From CAVSMC01 sp963728935 (GTDB taxonomy: Bacteria; Pseudomonadota; Gammaproteobacteria; Burkholderiales; Casimicrobiaceae): 64,000 nt of DNA. The translations under genes were made by a program, and so were the position numbers. Each line of letters begins with the position of its first letter. Position 1 is the stretch's first letter. Of this stretch, positions 17,470 to 26,203 are shown in pieces. The stretch lies in the NCBI GenBank assembly GCA_963728935.1, contig CAVSMC010000012.1:248001-312000 (forward strand). The letters are read 5' to 3'. The notes below the pieces were generated by a model that worked only from the letters and a program-made list of their open reading frames with translations, was not told the origin of the DNA and did not search any database.

Positions 17470-18612
17470 TCAGGCGCGGCGCGCGCTGAGCGCATCGGTC
17501 GCCGCGGCAGCCGCGGCGCGGGCGTGCATTTGCAAGAGCTCGGCCACGACGGCGATCGCGATCACCGCAGGTTCCTTGCCCGGAATGCCGGCGATGCCGA
17601 TCGGGCACGTCATCGTCGCGAAGCGCTCGACGGGCATGCCGCGTCGCTCGATCCGCTTCTCGAATGCGCGCCGTTTGGTCATCGATCCGATCAATCCGAA
17701 GTATGCATAGTCGGCGCGACGAAGGATCTTCTCGGCGAGCGCCTCGTCGATCGCATGGCTGTGCGTCATCACGAGGAAGTACGCACCGGCGGGCGCCGCA
17801 TCGACCTCGGCCTCGGTCGCATCCGTGCACACGACAGTCACGTTGGGCGGAATGTCGCGCGGAAACTCGCTATCGCGCTCGTCGACCCACGTGACCCGGC
17901 ACGGCACATCCGCGAGCGTGCGAACGATCGCGCGTCCGACGTGTCCGGCGCCGAACAGCACGATGCGAAAATCGGTCGCGCGGACGGGGTCGATGAAGAT
18001 GGTCCGGTTCGTCGTACCCGCGAACGCGGGGACCCCGTGTCGTTCGTCGCAGGACACTGGATTCCCGCGTTCGCGGGAATGACAGTCCGAGTCGATCGTT
18101 GCAAGCCGCGCGACGCTATCGTCGGCAAGCGCGGCTCGCGCGATCGCGATCGCCTGATCGTCGATCGCAGCATCGAGCGAACCGTGCACGGCGCCGCGCG
18201 TGACGACGAGCTTGCCGGTCGTCGCAGGGCGATCGACCGCGGTGACGATGACGGCGCCGTCACCGGCGCGACGGATATCGGCAAGCGCTTGCAGCCACGG
18301 CTCGTCGCCGTTGATCGGCTCGAACATCAGATTGACCAGCCCGCCGCAACATTGACCGAGGCTCGCGCCGAGCGGAAAGCGGCGCAGCGGCGCGTCGCTC
18401 GGGCGGCCGGCGGCCAGCTCGTCGCGCGCGATCGCGATCGCCTTGTGCTCGAGGTGACCGCCGCCTATCGTGCCGTGCACGTCGTCGGCGGTGACGATCA
18501 TCTTGGTTCCGGCGCCGCGAGGCACCGAGCCCCTGGTCGATGCGACGGTCACCACGATCGACGGCGTGCGCGCTTCGCGCAGACGCAACAGCGTATCGAG
18601 CCAGTGGCTCAT
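17470..18612 (-). CDS. xdhC: Xanthine dehydrogenase accessory protein XdhC with an in-frame repeat insertion
   Basis: Binds and sulfurates the molybdenum cofactor and delivers it to XdhB. It has 380 residues. An N-terminal XdhC/CoxI domain (about 10-130, GSVPRGAGTKMIV and GTIGGGHLEHKAI) and a C-terminal Rossmann domain (FRIVLFGAGHVGRA onwards) are both intact. Between them, residues about 177-201 are encoded by repeat copy C (18011-18083) and read SRERGNP and PAFAGTT, peptides typical of translated dispersed repeats. The frame stays open, so the protein is probably functional with a longer linker. The gene is 13 bp after xdhB. Confidence 0.93.
   Translation of the reverse strand: MSHWLDTLLRLREARTPSIVVTVASTRGSVPRGAGTKMIVTADDVHGTIGGGHLEHKAIAIARDELAAGRPSDAPLRRFPLGASLGQCCGGLVNLMFEPINGDEPWLQALADIRRAGDGAVIVTAVDRPATTGKLVVTRGAVHGSLDAAIDDQAIAIARAALADDSVARLATIDSDCHSRERGNPVSCDERHGVPAFAGTTNRTIFIDPVRATDFRIVLFGAGHVGRAIVRTLADVPCRVTWVDERDSEFPRDIPPNVTVVCTDATEAEVDAAPAGAYFLVMTHSHAIDEALAEKILRRADYAYFGLIGSMTKRRAFEKRIERRGMPVERFATMTCPIGIAGIPGKEPAVIAIAVVAELLQMHARAAAAAATDALSARRA
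18011..18083 (+). repeat. Double-hairpin repeat, copy C, inside xdhC
   Basis: Same element as copies A, B, D, E and F, with an intact right-hand ATTCCC-N8-GGGAAT hairpin. It lies antisense to xdhC and within its coding frame, in the interdomain linker. Confidence 0.9.
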
Positions 18613-18625
18613 CGTGCTCCTCCGA

Positions 18626-20974
18626 TCACGCCGGAACCGCGGCGTGTGCCGCGGTGCTCACGCGCGCGCGGCGCGCCGCGAGCTCGTTCACCGACATCAG
18701 GATCGCCTCGGCGGTCGCCGGTGCGTCGAGCTTCGGCGACAGCGCGTAGTCGGCGGTCGACGCGATCGCGTCACGGATCGCGTGCAGCGTCGAGATCGCG
18801 AGCATCAGCGGCGGCTCGCCGACCGCCTTCGAATGGAAGATCGAGTCCTCGACGTTCTTGCCCGACTCATAGATGCGAACGTTGAACTGCGGCGGCACGT
18901 CGCTCGCGACGGGGATCTTGTATGTCGACGGCGCGTGCGTCATCAGCTTGCCCTTGTCGTTCCACCACAGCTCTTCCATCGTGAGCCAGCCCATCCCCTG
19001 CACGAAGCCGCCCTCGATCTGGCCCATGTCGATCGCCGGATTGAGCGAGCGCCCGACGTCGTGCAGGATGTCGACGCGCGTGAGCCGGTTCTCGCCGGTC
19101 AGCGTGTCGATCGCTACCTCGGAAACCGCGGCGCCATAGCAGAAATAATAGAACGGCATGCCGGTCCACGTCTTGCGGTCGTAGCCGATCTTCGGCGTGC
19201 GGTAGTAACCGGTTGCCGACAGCGACACGCGCGCGAAGTACGCGAGCTTCACCAGCTCGTCGAACGTCACCGTCTGGTCGCCGGCTTGCACCGCGTTGTT
19301 GCGGAACACGACCGTTTCCGGTGCAACGGCGAAATGCACCGCGGCGAACTCGGTCAATCGCGCCTTCAACTTGCGCGCGGCGTCCTGCGCAGCCTTGCCG
19401 TTCATGTCGGCGCCCGACGACGCGGCCGTTGGCGACGCGTTCGGAACCTTGCTCGTGTCCGACGCCGTTATACGGATGCGCCCGATGTCGACCTGCAGCT
19501 CCTCGGCGACGACCTGCGCCACTTTCGTGAACAGACCCTGGCCCATCTCGGTGCCGCCGTGATTCAACATCAGCGTGCCGTCGGTGTAGACGTGCAGCAG
19601 GCAGCCGGCCTGGTTCAGATGCGTCGCGGTGAAAGAGATGCCGAACTTGACCGGTGTCAACGCGATGCCGCGCTTCACGTACGGGCTCGTCGCGTTGAAC
19701 GCGCGGATCGCGTCGCGACGCGCGTGGTAGTCGGCGCTCTTCTCGAGGTCGGCGACGATGTCGTGGATCACGTTGTCGACGATCGTCTGCCGGTAGTGCG
19801 TGACGTTGCGATCGGTCTTGCCGTAGAAATTGGCCTTGCGCACGTCGAGCGGGTCCTTGCCGAGGTGGCGCGCGATGTCGTCGACCACCGCTTCGATGCC
19901 GACCATGCCCTGCGGGCCGCCGAAGCCGCGGAACGCCGTGTTCGACTGCGTGTTGGTCTTGCAGCGGAACGACAGGATGCTGACGTTCTCGAGGTAATAG
20001 CAGTTGTCGCTGTGGAGCATCGCGCGGTCGTTGATCGACCCCGAAAGGTCGGCCGAATAGCCGCAGCGCCCGGCGAGCACGAAGTCGACGCCGAGGATGC
20101 GGCCGTCGTCGTCGAAGCCGACTTCGTATTCGGTGACGAAGTCGTGCCGCTTGCCGGTGATGATCATGTCGTCGTCGCGGTCGAGCCGAAGCTTGACCGG
20201 ACGGCGCGTCTTGCGGGCGAGCAGCGCCGCGACGCACGCGAACAGCCCCGGCTGGCTTTCCTTGCCGCCGAAGCCGCCGCCCATCCGACGGCATTCGACG
20301 ACGACGTCCTTCGACGGCAGATCGAGCGCGTGCGCGACCTGGTGCTGCACCTCGCCGGGATGCTGCGTCGAGCTGTAGACGTGCATCGTGCCGTCTTCCT
20401 TCGGCACCGCATACGCGATCATGCCTTCGAGATAGAACTGCTCCTGGCCGCCCATGCGGATCTTGCCGGCGAGCCGATGTGCCGCGGTTGCGATCGCCGC
20501 GCGCGGATTGCCGCGCAGCAGACGCTCGGTCGGCAGCACGAACGACTGGTCCTTCAACGCGGCTTCCGCGGTGAGGTTCGGCTCGAGATCTTCGTATTCG
20601 ACGACCGCAAGGCGCGCCGCGCGCCGAGCTTGCTCGACCGTTTTCGCGGCGACGGCGAACAGCGACTGACCGTAGTACTGGACGAGCGCGGTCGCGAAGA
20701 TCGGATCGTCGGCAACGACCGGACCGTAGTCGTTCTTGCCCGGAATGTCCTTGGCCGTGATGACGGCGACCACGCCGGGTGCCGCGGCGACTTTCGCGAG
20801 GTCGACCGAAATGAGCCTCGCATGCGCGCGCTCGCTCAAGCCGATCGCGGCGTACAGCGTGCCGCGCGCCTCCGCGATGTCGTCGACGTAGGTCGCCTCG
20901 CCGGCGACGTGCAGATGGCCGCTGTCGTGCGGCAGCGGCGTGCCGACGCCGCCGCTGACCGATCGTTCGCTCAT
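18626..20974 (-). CDS. xdhB: Xanthine dehydrogenase molybdopterin-binding subunit
   Basis: Catalytic subunit that hydroxylates hypoxanthine to xanthine and xanthine to urate at the Mo centre. About 782 residues, full length. Visible parts include QEQFYLEG, GGGFGGKE, the FRGFGGPQG loop, NHGGTEMGQGLFTKV and the AVGEPP motif holding the catalytic Glu near the C-terminus. The ATG at 20974 lies 12 nt from GGAGGG; a GTG 9 bp upstream is the alternative. It works with XdhA (FeS/FAD) and needs XdhC. Confidence 0.95.
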   Translation of the reverse strand: MSERSVSGGVGTPLPHDSGHLHVAGEATYVDDIAEARGTLYAAIGLSERAHARLISVDLAKVAAAPGVVAVITAKDIPGKNDYGPVVADDPIFATALVQYYGQSLFAVAAKTVEQARRAARLAVVEYEDLEPNLTAEAALKDQSFVLPTERLLRGNPRAAIATAAHRLAGKIRMGGQEQFYLEGMIAYAVPKEDGTMHVYSSTQHPGEVQHQVAHALDLPSKDVVVECRRMGGGFGGKESQPGLFACVAALLARKTRRPVKLRLDRDDDMIITGKRHDFVTEYEVGFDDDGRILGVDFVLAGRCGYSADLSGSINDRAMLHSDNCYYLENVSILSFRCKTNTQSNTAFRGFGGPQGMVGIEAVVDDIARHLGKDPLDVRKANFYGKTDRNVTHYRQTIVDNVIHDIVADLEKSADYHARRDAIRAFNATSPYVKRGIALTPVKFGISFTATHLNQAGCLLHVYTDGTLMLNHGGTEMGQGLFTKVAQVVAEELQVDIGRIRITASDTSKVPNASPTAASSGADMNGKAAQDAARKLKARLTEFAAVHFAVAPETVVFRNNAVQAGDQTVTFDELVKLAYFARVSLSATGYYRTPKIGYDRKTWTGMPFYYFCYGAAVSEVAIDTLTGENRLTRVDILHDVGRSLNPAIDMGQIEGGFVQGMGWLTMEELWWNDKGKLMTHAPSTYKIPVASDVPPQFNVRIYESGKNVEDSIFHSKAVGEPPLMLAISTLHAIRDAIASTADYALSPKLDAPATAEAILMSVNELAARRARVSTAAHAAVPA

Positions 20975-21086
20975 GGCGCTCACTCGCCCTCCGATCCGTC
21001 GTGGTTTGTCGTTTCATCGCGCCGTCGGGCGAACGGCTCGTTCGCGCGGTGGCGCCCCCTTCGGGCCTTGGTTTTGCCCACTGCGC

Positions 21087-22622
21087 TCACTCGACGATAT
21101 CGAGCACGCGCGTCGCCGCTGCGTGCCCGGTGGTCTCGATCCAGAAACGATACAGCAGGTTCTTCGTCACGAGTCGCCGGTACGACGCGCTCGCGCGCAT
21201 GTCGGTGAGCGGCGTGTAGTCGCGATCGAGCTCCGCCATCGCCGCGCGCACGGTCTCTTCGGTCCACGGACGATCGATCAGCGCGCGTTCGCACCCGGTC
21301 GCGCGCTTGGGAATCGCGGCGACGCCGCCATACGCGATGCGTGCCGAGCGGACGACGCCGGCGTCGACTTCGATCCGGTAACCGCCGCACACGGCCGAGA
21401 TGTCCTGGTCGAAACGCTTGCTGATCTTGTACGAGCGAACGTGCGCGGGTGCCGCCGGCTTCGGCACGCGGATGCGCTCGACGAACTCGCCCGGCTCGAG
21501 CGCCGTCTTCTGGTACGCGACGTAGAACTGATCGAGCGCGACCTCGCGCGTCTTGGTACCCTTGCGCAGCACGAGCGTCGCGTCGAGCGCCATCAGCGCC
21601 GGCATCGAATCGCCGATCGGCGAGCCGTTGGCGACGTTGCCGCCGAGCGTTCCCGCATTGCGGATCGGCGGCGACGCGAAGCGGCGGAAGAGCTCGTCGA
21701 GCTCGGGATAGTGGCGGACGAGCTCGGCGAAGGCGTCGGTCAGCGAGACGGCGGCGCCGATCTCGACGTGCGTGTCGCCCACCGAAAGTTGCTTGAGCTC
21801 GGCGACGTTGCCGACGTAGATCACCTTGTCGAGATCGCGGTGCTGCTTCGTCACCCACAGCGCGACGTCGGTGCAGCCGGCGACGATGCGCGCGTCGGGG
21901 TGCTCGGTGCGCAGTGCGGCGAGATCGGCGATGCGCGCCGGCGCCCAGTACTGGCGATTGGCCGACGCGAGCGCGAGCGTGTCGCGGCGCTGGATCGAGC
22001 GCAGCCGTTCGATCATTTCGCGCTCGCTGCGCGACGGCTGCTTGTCGCCGAGCGAAGAGAACGAGCAGTTCATCCAGTTCTCGTCACGCTTGCGGGTGCC
22101 GTTGCCGTATTCGTACATTCGCGCGGCGGCGTCGACGATCGGGCGATAACCGGTGCAGCGGCAGAGGTTACCCGCGAGCGCGTCGTTGACGTCGGTGCGC
22201 GACGGGCGATCGGCCGACTTGTAGAGCGCGAACAGGCTCATCACGAAGCCCGGCGTGCAGAAGCCGCACTGGGAGCCATGGCAGTCGACCATCGCGCGCT
22301 GAACGGGGTGCAGCGAGCCGTCCGGGTGCTTGAGGCTTTCGACGGTGATCAGCTCCTTGCCGTCGAGCGCGGGCACGAACTGGATGCATGCGTTCACGGC
22401 GCGAAAGCGCACGGCGTTGCCGTCGAGCTCGCCCAGCACGACCGTGCAGGCGCCGCAGTCGCCCTCGGCGCAGCCTTCCTTCGTCCCCGTCCGCCCGAGA
22501 TCGTCCCGCAGGAAGTTCAGCACGGTCCGAGTCGGATCGACGTCGCCGATCGCGACGACTTCGCCGTCCAGCACGAACCGCACCGTTGCGCTCGCCGCCG
22601 CCTTTCGCTTTGCTGCCGCCAT
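21087..22622 (-). CDS. xdhA: Xanthine dehydrogenase FeS/FAD subunit
   Basis: Electron-transfer subunit of 511 residues. The plant-type 2Fe-2S cluster has Cys51, Cys56, Cys59 and Cys79. A second 2Fe-2S cluster lies in CGFCTPGF and NLCRCTGY, followed by an FAD-binding domain with PPIRNAGTLGGNVANGSPIGD. It carries electrons from the Mo centre to NAD. The ATG at 22622 has an AAGGAG site. It starts 29 bp after uraH and precedes xdhB by 112 bp. Confidence 0.95.
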   Translation of the reverse strand: MAAAKRKAAASATVRFVLDGEVVAIGDVDPTRTVLNFLRDDLGRTGTKEGCAEGDCGACTVVLGELDGNAVRFRAVNACIQFVPALDGKELITVESLKHPDGSLHPVQRAMVDCHGSQCGFCTPGFVMSLFALYKSADRPSRTDVNDALAGNLCRCTGYRPIVDAAARMYEYGNGTRKRDENWMNCSFSSLGDKQPSRSEREMIERLRSIQRRDTLALASANRQYWAPARIADLAALRTEHPDARIVAGCTDVALWVTKQHRDLDKVIYVGNVAELKQLSVGDTHVEIGAAVSLTDAFAELVRHYPELDELFRRFASPPIRNAGTLGGNVANGSPIGDSMPALMALDATLVLRKGTKTREVALDQFYVAYQKTALEPGEFVERIRVPKPAAPAHVRSYKISKRFDQDISAVCGGYRIEVDAGVVRSARIAYGGVAAIPKRATGCERALIDRPWTEETVRAAMAELDRDYTPLTDMRASASYRRLVTKNLLYRFWIETTGHAAATRVLDIVE

Positions 22623-22651
22623 GGTGACTCCTTGCCTGACGTTCGTGCCGG

Positions 22652-23005
22652 TCAACTTCCGCGGTACGTCGTGTAGCTCCACGGAGAAACGAGCAGCGGG
22701 ACATGATAGTGGGCATCCGGGTCGGCGACGCCGAAGCGCAGAACGACGTCGCCGACGAACGGCGGCGAGGGGAGCGTCACGCCGCCGCGCGCAAAATGAT
22801 CGCCGACGGCGAACACGATTTCGTAGACGCCCGCGCGCATCGCTTCGCCTTCGAGCAACGGCGCGGCGGTGCGACCATCGGCGTTCGTCATCGCCGCGGC
22901 GACCTGGCGCCGACGCTCGCCGTCCACCGCAAAGACGGTCAGCGCGATCCCGGCGCCGGGTTTGCCTTGCGCGGTGTCGAGGACATGCGTGGTCAACCTG
23001 CCCAT
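22652..23005 (-). CDS. uraH: 5-Hydroxyisourate hydrolase (transthyretin-like)
   Basis: Converts 5-hydroxyisourate, the product of PuuD, to OHCU. A 117-residue protein beginning MGRLTTHVLD, with the conserved His7, an HYHVPLL segment and the C-terminal signature YRGS that defines this family. The ATG at 23005 has GGAGGAACC directly upstream. It is the first gene of the long minus-strand purine run, immediately behind the operator at 23051. Confidence 0.95.
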   Translation of the reverse strand: MGRLTTHVLDTAQGKPGAGIALTVFAVDGERRRQVAAAMTNADGRTAAPLLEGEAMRAGVYEIVFAVGDHFARGGVTLPSPPFVGDVVLRFGVADPDAHYHVPLLVSPWSYTTYRGS

Positions 23006-23050
23006 GGTTCCTCCGATGCGAGCCGCCATGCTGCGCCGGGCTGGAAAACG

Positions 23051-23080
23051 TGTCAACAATAATTTTTAAGATTGTTGACA
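23051..23080. promoter_or_regulatory. Perfect 10-bp inverted repeat, probable GntR operator at the uraH promoter
   Basis: TGTCAACAAT, 10 AT-rich bases, then ATTGTTGACA. Each arm contains TGT-NN-ACA, the type of half-site used by GntR/FCD regulators. On the minus strand the left arm contains TTGACA, which would be the -35 box of the uraH-xdh run, so binding should repress it. No convincing -10 box is seen. Confidence 0.7.
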
Positions 23081-23187
23081 TTGTGCTCGGCCGGCGCCCG
23101 GCTCCTCAGCCAAGGGTCGGCAAGCGGGACGACGCCCCGCGCCGGGGCGACCGGTGAAGGCCGATGCTTGCAATAGCTGCCGCAACG

Positions 23188-23218
23188 TGTTAACAATACG
23201 TACCCCATTCTGCTGACA
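23188..23218. promoter_or_regulatory. Second, weaker operator in front of the GntR gene
   Basis: TGTTAACAAT, 11 bases, then TCTGCTGACA: nine of ten and seven of ten bases match the arms of the site at 23051. It ends 6 bp before the regulator start, so it would serve autoregulation of the gntR-puuE-uraD run. Confidence 0.5.
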
Positions 23219-23224
23219 TTTGTG

Positions 23225-23986
23225 ATGACCGCACGCCAGACGAAGCTACGCCCCGGTCGAGGAGCCGGCGTAGGCCGGCCGTCGCGTCCCGCCCGCCATG
23301 GCGGTTGCGGTCCGAACGAGGACGAGATCTTCGCGCGCATCTACGACGCGGTGCTCGACCATCGGCTGCAGCCCGGCACCAAGCTGAAGGAGGTCGCGCT
23401 CGCGGAGGCCTTCGGCGTCAATCGCGCCGTCATTCGCAAAGTGCTCGCGCGGCTGTCGTACAACCGCCTGGTATCTCTTCGGCCGAACCGAGGCGCGGTC
23501 GTCGCGAGCCCGTCGGTCGGCGAAAGCCGCGATCTCTTTGCCGCGCGGCGCGTCGTCGAAGCGGCGATCGTCGAATCGGTCGCGCGCAAGTCGTCGCGCG
23601 CCGACGTCAAGGCGCTGCGCGCGCATACAGAGCTCGAGCACGACGCGTACGGGCACGGCGACATGCGACGCGGTTTGAAGCTCTCGCTCGAATTCCACCG
23701 CGAGCTCGCGCGGCTCGCCGCCAACGGCGTGCTCAGCGAGTTCCTCGATCAGCTGATCGCGCGAACGCCGCTCGTCGTGCTCGCGCACAAGGCGAGCGGC
23801 AGCGACTCCGCGTGCTCCGACGACGAGCACACGGAGATCGTCGACGCGATCGCCCGCGCCGACGCGCCGGCCGCGGTAGCCGCGATGAACGCGCATTTGT
23901 CGAGCCTCGAGGGCCAGCTCGACCTCACCGAGGCGCTGCTGTCCACGCCCGACTTCGCGGCGATCTTCGCTGTGTCGGAAGCGTAG
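23225..23986 (+). CDS. GntR-family regulator (FadR/FCD subgroup), probable purine-catabolism repressor
   Basis: A 253-residue regulator. The N-terminal winged helix (about 30-100) includes LKEVALAEAFGVNR and VIRKVLARLSYNRLV. The C-terminal FCD ligand domain contains the EFHRELARLAAN and DDEHTEIVDAI metal-site segments. It sits between the two divergent purine runs with operator candidates on its upstream side. HpxS of Klebsiella is a GntR regulator of purine genes, so the role is well supported by context. An effector such as allantoin or urate is a guess. GTG at 23222 is an alternative start. Confidence 0.9.
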   Translation: MTARQTKLRPGRGAGVGRPSRPARHGGCGPNEDEIFARIYDAVLDHRLQPGTKLKEVALAEAFGVNRAVIRKVLARLSYNRLVSLRPNRGAVVASPSVGESRDLFAARRVVEAAIVESVARKSSRADVKALRAHTELEHDAYGHGDMRRGLKLSLEFHRELARLAANGVLSEFLDQLIARTPLVVLAHKASGSDSACSDDEHTEIVDAIARADAPAAVAAMNAHLSSLEGQLDLTEALLSTPDFAAIFAVSEA

Positions 23987-23988
23987 CG

Positions 23989-24930
23989 ATGGCAACGCGC
24001 CCGGCACGCGACGACGCGACCTACCCGCGCGACCTCGTCGGCTACGGCCGTACGCCGCCGCTCGCCGACTGGCCGGGCGGCGCGCGCATCGCCGTGCAGT
24101 TCGTGCTCAATTACGAGGAAGGTGCCGAGCGCTCGGTGCTGCACGGCGACGACGCATCCGAGCAGTTCCTCGCCGAGATCGCGGCGCCGGCGTATCCCGC
24201 CCGGCACATGAGCATGGAATCCATCTACGAGTACGGCTCGCGCGCCGGCGTCTGGCGGATCCTGCGCGAGTTCGAGCGACGGGCGTTGCCGCTCACGGTA
24301 TTCGGCGTTGCGATGGCGCTCGAGCGGCACCCCGAAGTCACCGCCGCGTTTCGCGGGCTCGGGCACGAAATCGCCTGCCACGGATGGCGCTGGATCCCCT
24401 ATCAGAACGTCGACGAGGCGACCGAACGCGAGCACATGCGGATCGGCGTCGATGCGATTCGCGCGATGACCGGCGAAGCGCCGCTCGGCTGGTATACGGG
24501 CCGCGACAGCCCGAACACGCGTCGTCTGGTCGTCGAGCACGGCGGGTTTCTCTACGATTCCGACAACTACGGCGACGATTTGCCGTTCTGGACGTTGGTC
24601 GAAAGCGTCCGCGGTCGCATTGCGCACCTCGTCGTTCCCTATGCGCTCGACACCAATGACATGCGCTTCGCCGCGGCGCACGGCTTCGCAAACGGCGACG
24701 CGTTCTTCGCCTATCTGCGCGACGCGTTCGACGTGTTGTACGCCGAGGGCGCCGAACGGCCGAAGATGCTGTCGATCGGCCTGCATTGCAGGTTGATCGG
24801 ACGCCCCGGCCGTTTCGCGTCGCTGCAGCGATTCCTCGACCACGTCGCGCGCCACGACGACGTGTGGATCTGCCGTCGCGTCGACATCGCACGCCACTGG
24901 GGCGCGCACCATCCGTACGAGGCGCAATGA
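23989..24930 (+). CDS. puuE: Allantoinase PuuE (NodB-fold)
   Basis: Hydrolyses allantoin to allantoate. 313 residues of the polysaccharide-deacetylase-like allantoinase family, not the amidohydrolase type. Visible signature parts are FVLNYEEGAE, HMSMESIYEYGSRAGVWR, HEIACHGWRWI and the GRDSPNTRRL segment. It starts 2 bp after the regulator stop, and its stop overlaps uraD by 4 bp. Confidence 0.94.
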   Translation: MATRPARDDATYPRDLVGYGRTPPLADWPGGARIAVQFVLNYEEGAERSVLHGDDASEQFLAEIAAPAYPARHMSMESIYEYGSRAGVWRILREFERRALPLTVFGVAMALERHPEVTAAFRGLGHEIACHGWRWIPYQNVDEATEREHMRIGVDAIRAMTGEAPLGWYTGRDSPNTRRLVVEHGGFLYDSDNYGDDLPFWTLVESVRGRIAHLVVPYALDTNDMRFAAAHGFANGDAFFAYLRDAFDVLYAEGAERPKMLSIGLHCRLIGRPGRFASLQRFLDHVARHDDVWICRRVDIARHWGAHHPYEAQ

Positions 24931-25454
24931 CCCCCGCACGCAAGATCGATCTCGCCGCGCTGTCGACGGCGTCGACAGACGAATTCGTCGCCGCGCTCGG
25001 CGGTGTGTTCGAGCATTCGCCGTGGATCGCCGAGCGCGCGTACGCGGCACGTCCGTTCGCGAGCGTCGACGCGCTTCATGCGGCGATGCTTGCGGTGCTC
25101 GACGTCGCGCCGGCCGACGCGAAGCTTGCGCTGATCCGCGCTCACCCCGAGCTCGCGGGCAAGGAAGCGCAGCAGGCAACGATGACCGCAGAGTCGGTCG
25201 GCGAGCAGGCGAGCGCAGGTCTCGACCGCTGCACGCCCGCCGAGCTCGTCCAGTTGCGCGACGGCAATCGCGCCTACCGCGACAAGTTCGGCTTCCCGTT
25301 CGTGATGGCGGTCAAGGGACGCAGCCGCCACGAGATCCTCGCCGCGCTCGCGACGCGGCGGCACAACGCCCGCGAAGACGAATTCGCGCGCTGCCTCGCC
25401 GAGATCGGCAAGATCGCGCGGTTGCGGCTGGACGCATTGCTCGCCGCCGGCTGA
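24927..25454 (+). CDS. uraD: OHCU decarboxylase
   Basis: Decarboxylates OHCU to S-allantoin, the step between UraH and PuuE. 175 residues with the family segments FEHSPWIAERA, HPELAGK and FGFPFVMAVKGR, which contain the catalytic region. The ATG at 24927 overlaps the puuE stop (ATGA). Confidence 0.94.
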   Translation: MTPARKIDLAALSTASTDEFVAALGGVFEHSPWIAERAYAARPFASVDALHAAMLAVLDVAPADAKLALIRAHPELAGKEAQQATMTAESVGEQASAGLDRCTPAELVQLRDGNRAYRDKFGFPFVMAVKGRSRHEILAALATRRHNAREDEFARCLAEIGKIARLRLDALLAAG

Positions 25455-25470
25455 CGCGTTTGCGAAGCGA

Positions 25471-26115
25471 TCAGACCGTGCGCTTGCGCCGCTCGTCGAG
25501 GATGTGCTCGAGAATCGGGATGCTTTGCCGCATGCCGTCGAGGTTGGGATTGATCGCGAGCGCCTTGCGTGCGTACTCGAGCGCTCGCTCGTAGTACTCG
25601 AGCCGGACGTAGATCTGCGCGTAACCGGCGAGCGCGCCGAAGTGGTACGGGTTGCGCTTGATCACTTCGTCGCAGTCAGCGAGCGACTTGTGCAGATCGC
25701 CGGCGAGAAAATACAGCGTCGCGCGCCTGTTCCATCCTTCGGCGTAGTCGGGCTTGCGCTCGATGATCCGGCTGAACGTGTCGATCGCCTGCGCGACGTC
25801 GCCGGCGTTCATCTGCTCGATGCCGGTCTGATAAAGAGCGTCGACCTCGGCGTCGCCCGAGCGCGCCCAAATGCGCCATAGCGCCTGCTCGGCACGCTCG
25901 CGCGTGTTGGCGTCGACATCGCGCAGCGCATTGACGAGCGCCTTCGCGTCGGCCATCGTACCGACTACGCCCAGCCGCTCGGCGGCGTCGCGGCGCGCCT
26001 GCGCTTCCGTTTGCGAAAGCCCGCGAATCGCCTGCTCGCGCGTGAGCTCGGCGCCGTTCGCGCTCGCGCCGGCGAGCAACACGATCGATACGACGGCGGA
26101 CAGCAACGCATGCAT
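25471..26115 (-). CDS. Secreted HEAT/TPR repeat protein
   Basis: A 214-residue exported protein: a signal peptide over residues 1-22, a HEAT-like pair of helices (about 30-85, QARRDAAERLGVVG and DVDANTRERAEQALW), then three TPR units (about 90-195, including AIDTFSRIIERKPDYAEGWNRRA). It should be periplasmic and bind other proteins. Its partner is unknown. It is convergent with uraD and divergent from the RNase Z-like gene. Confidence 0.75.
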   Translation of the reverse strand: MHALLSAVVSIVLLAGASANGAELTREQAIRGLSQTEAQARRDAAERLGVVGTMADAKALVNALRDVDANTRERAEQALWRIWARSGDAEVDALYQTGIEQMNAGDVAQAIDTFSRIIERKPDYAEGWNRRATLYFLAGDLHKSLADCDEVIKRNPYHFGALAGYAQIYVRLEYYERALEYARKALAINPNLDGMRQSIPILEHILDERRKRTV

Positions 26116-26203
26116 GGCCGGGCGTGTTCGCGGCGATGACGAGCGATCAGACTACGCCGCGGCTCGCGAACGAGCAACCCTGAAGCGCAGTCCAATCGAA
26201 GTC

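Noticed and set aside
18470..21208. 912-codon open frame opposite xdhB
   Set aside because: Antisense shadow of xdhB with no recognisable domain and a composition typical of complementary GC-rich coding DNA.
23222..23224. GTG as start of the GntR gene
   Set aside because: The ATG immediately after it is a better start; the difference is one residue.
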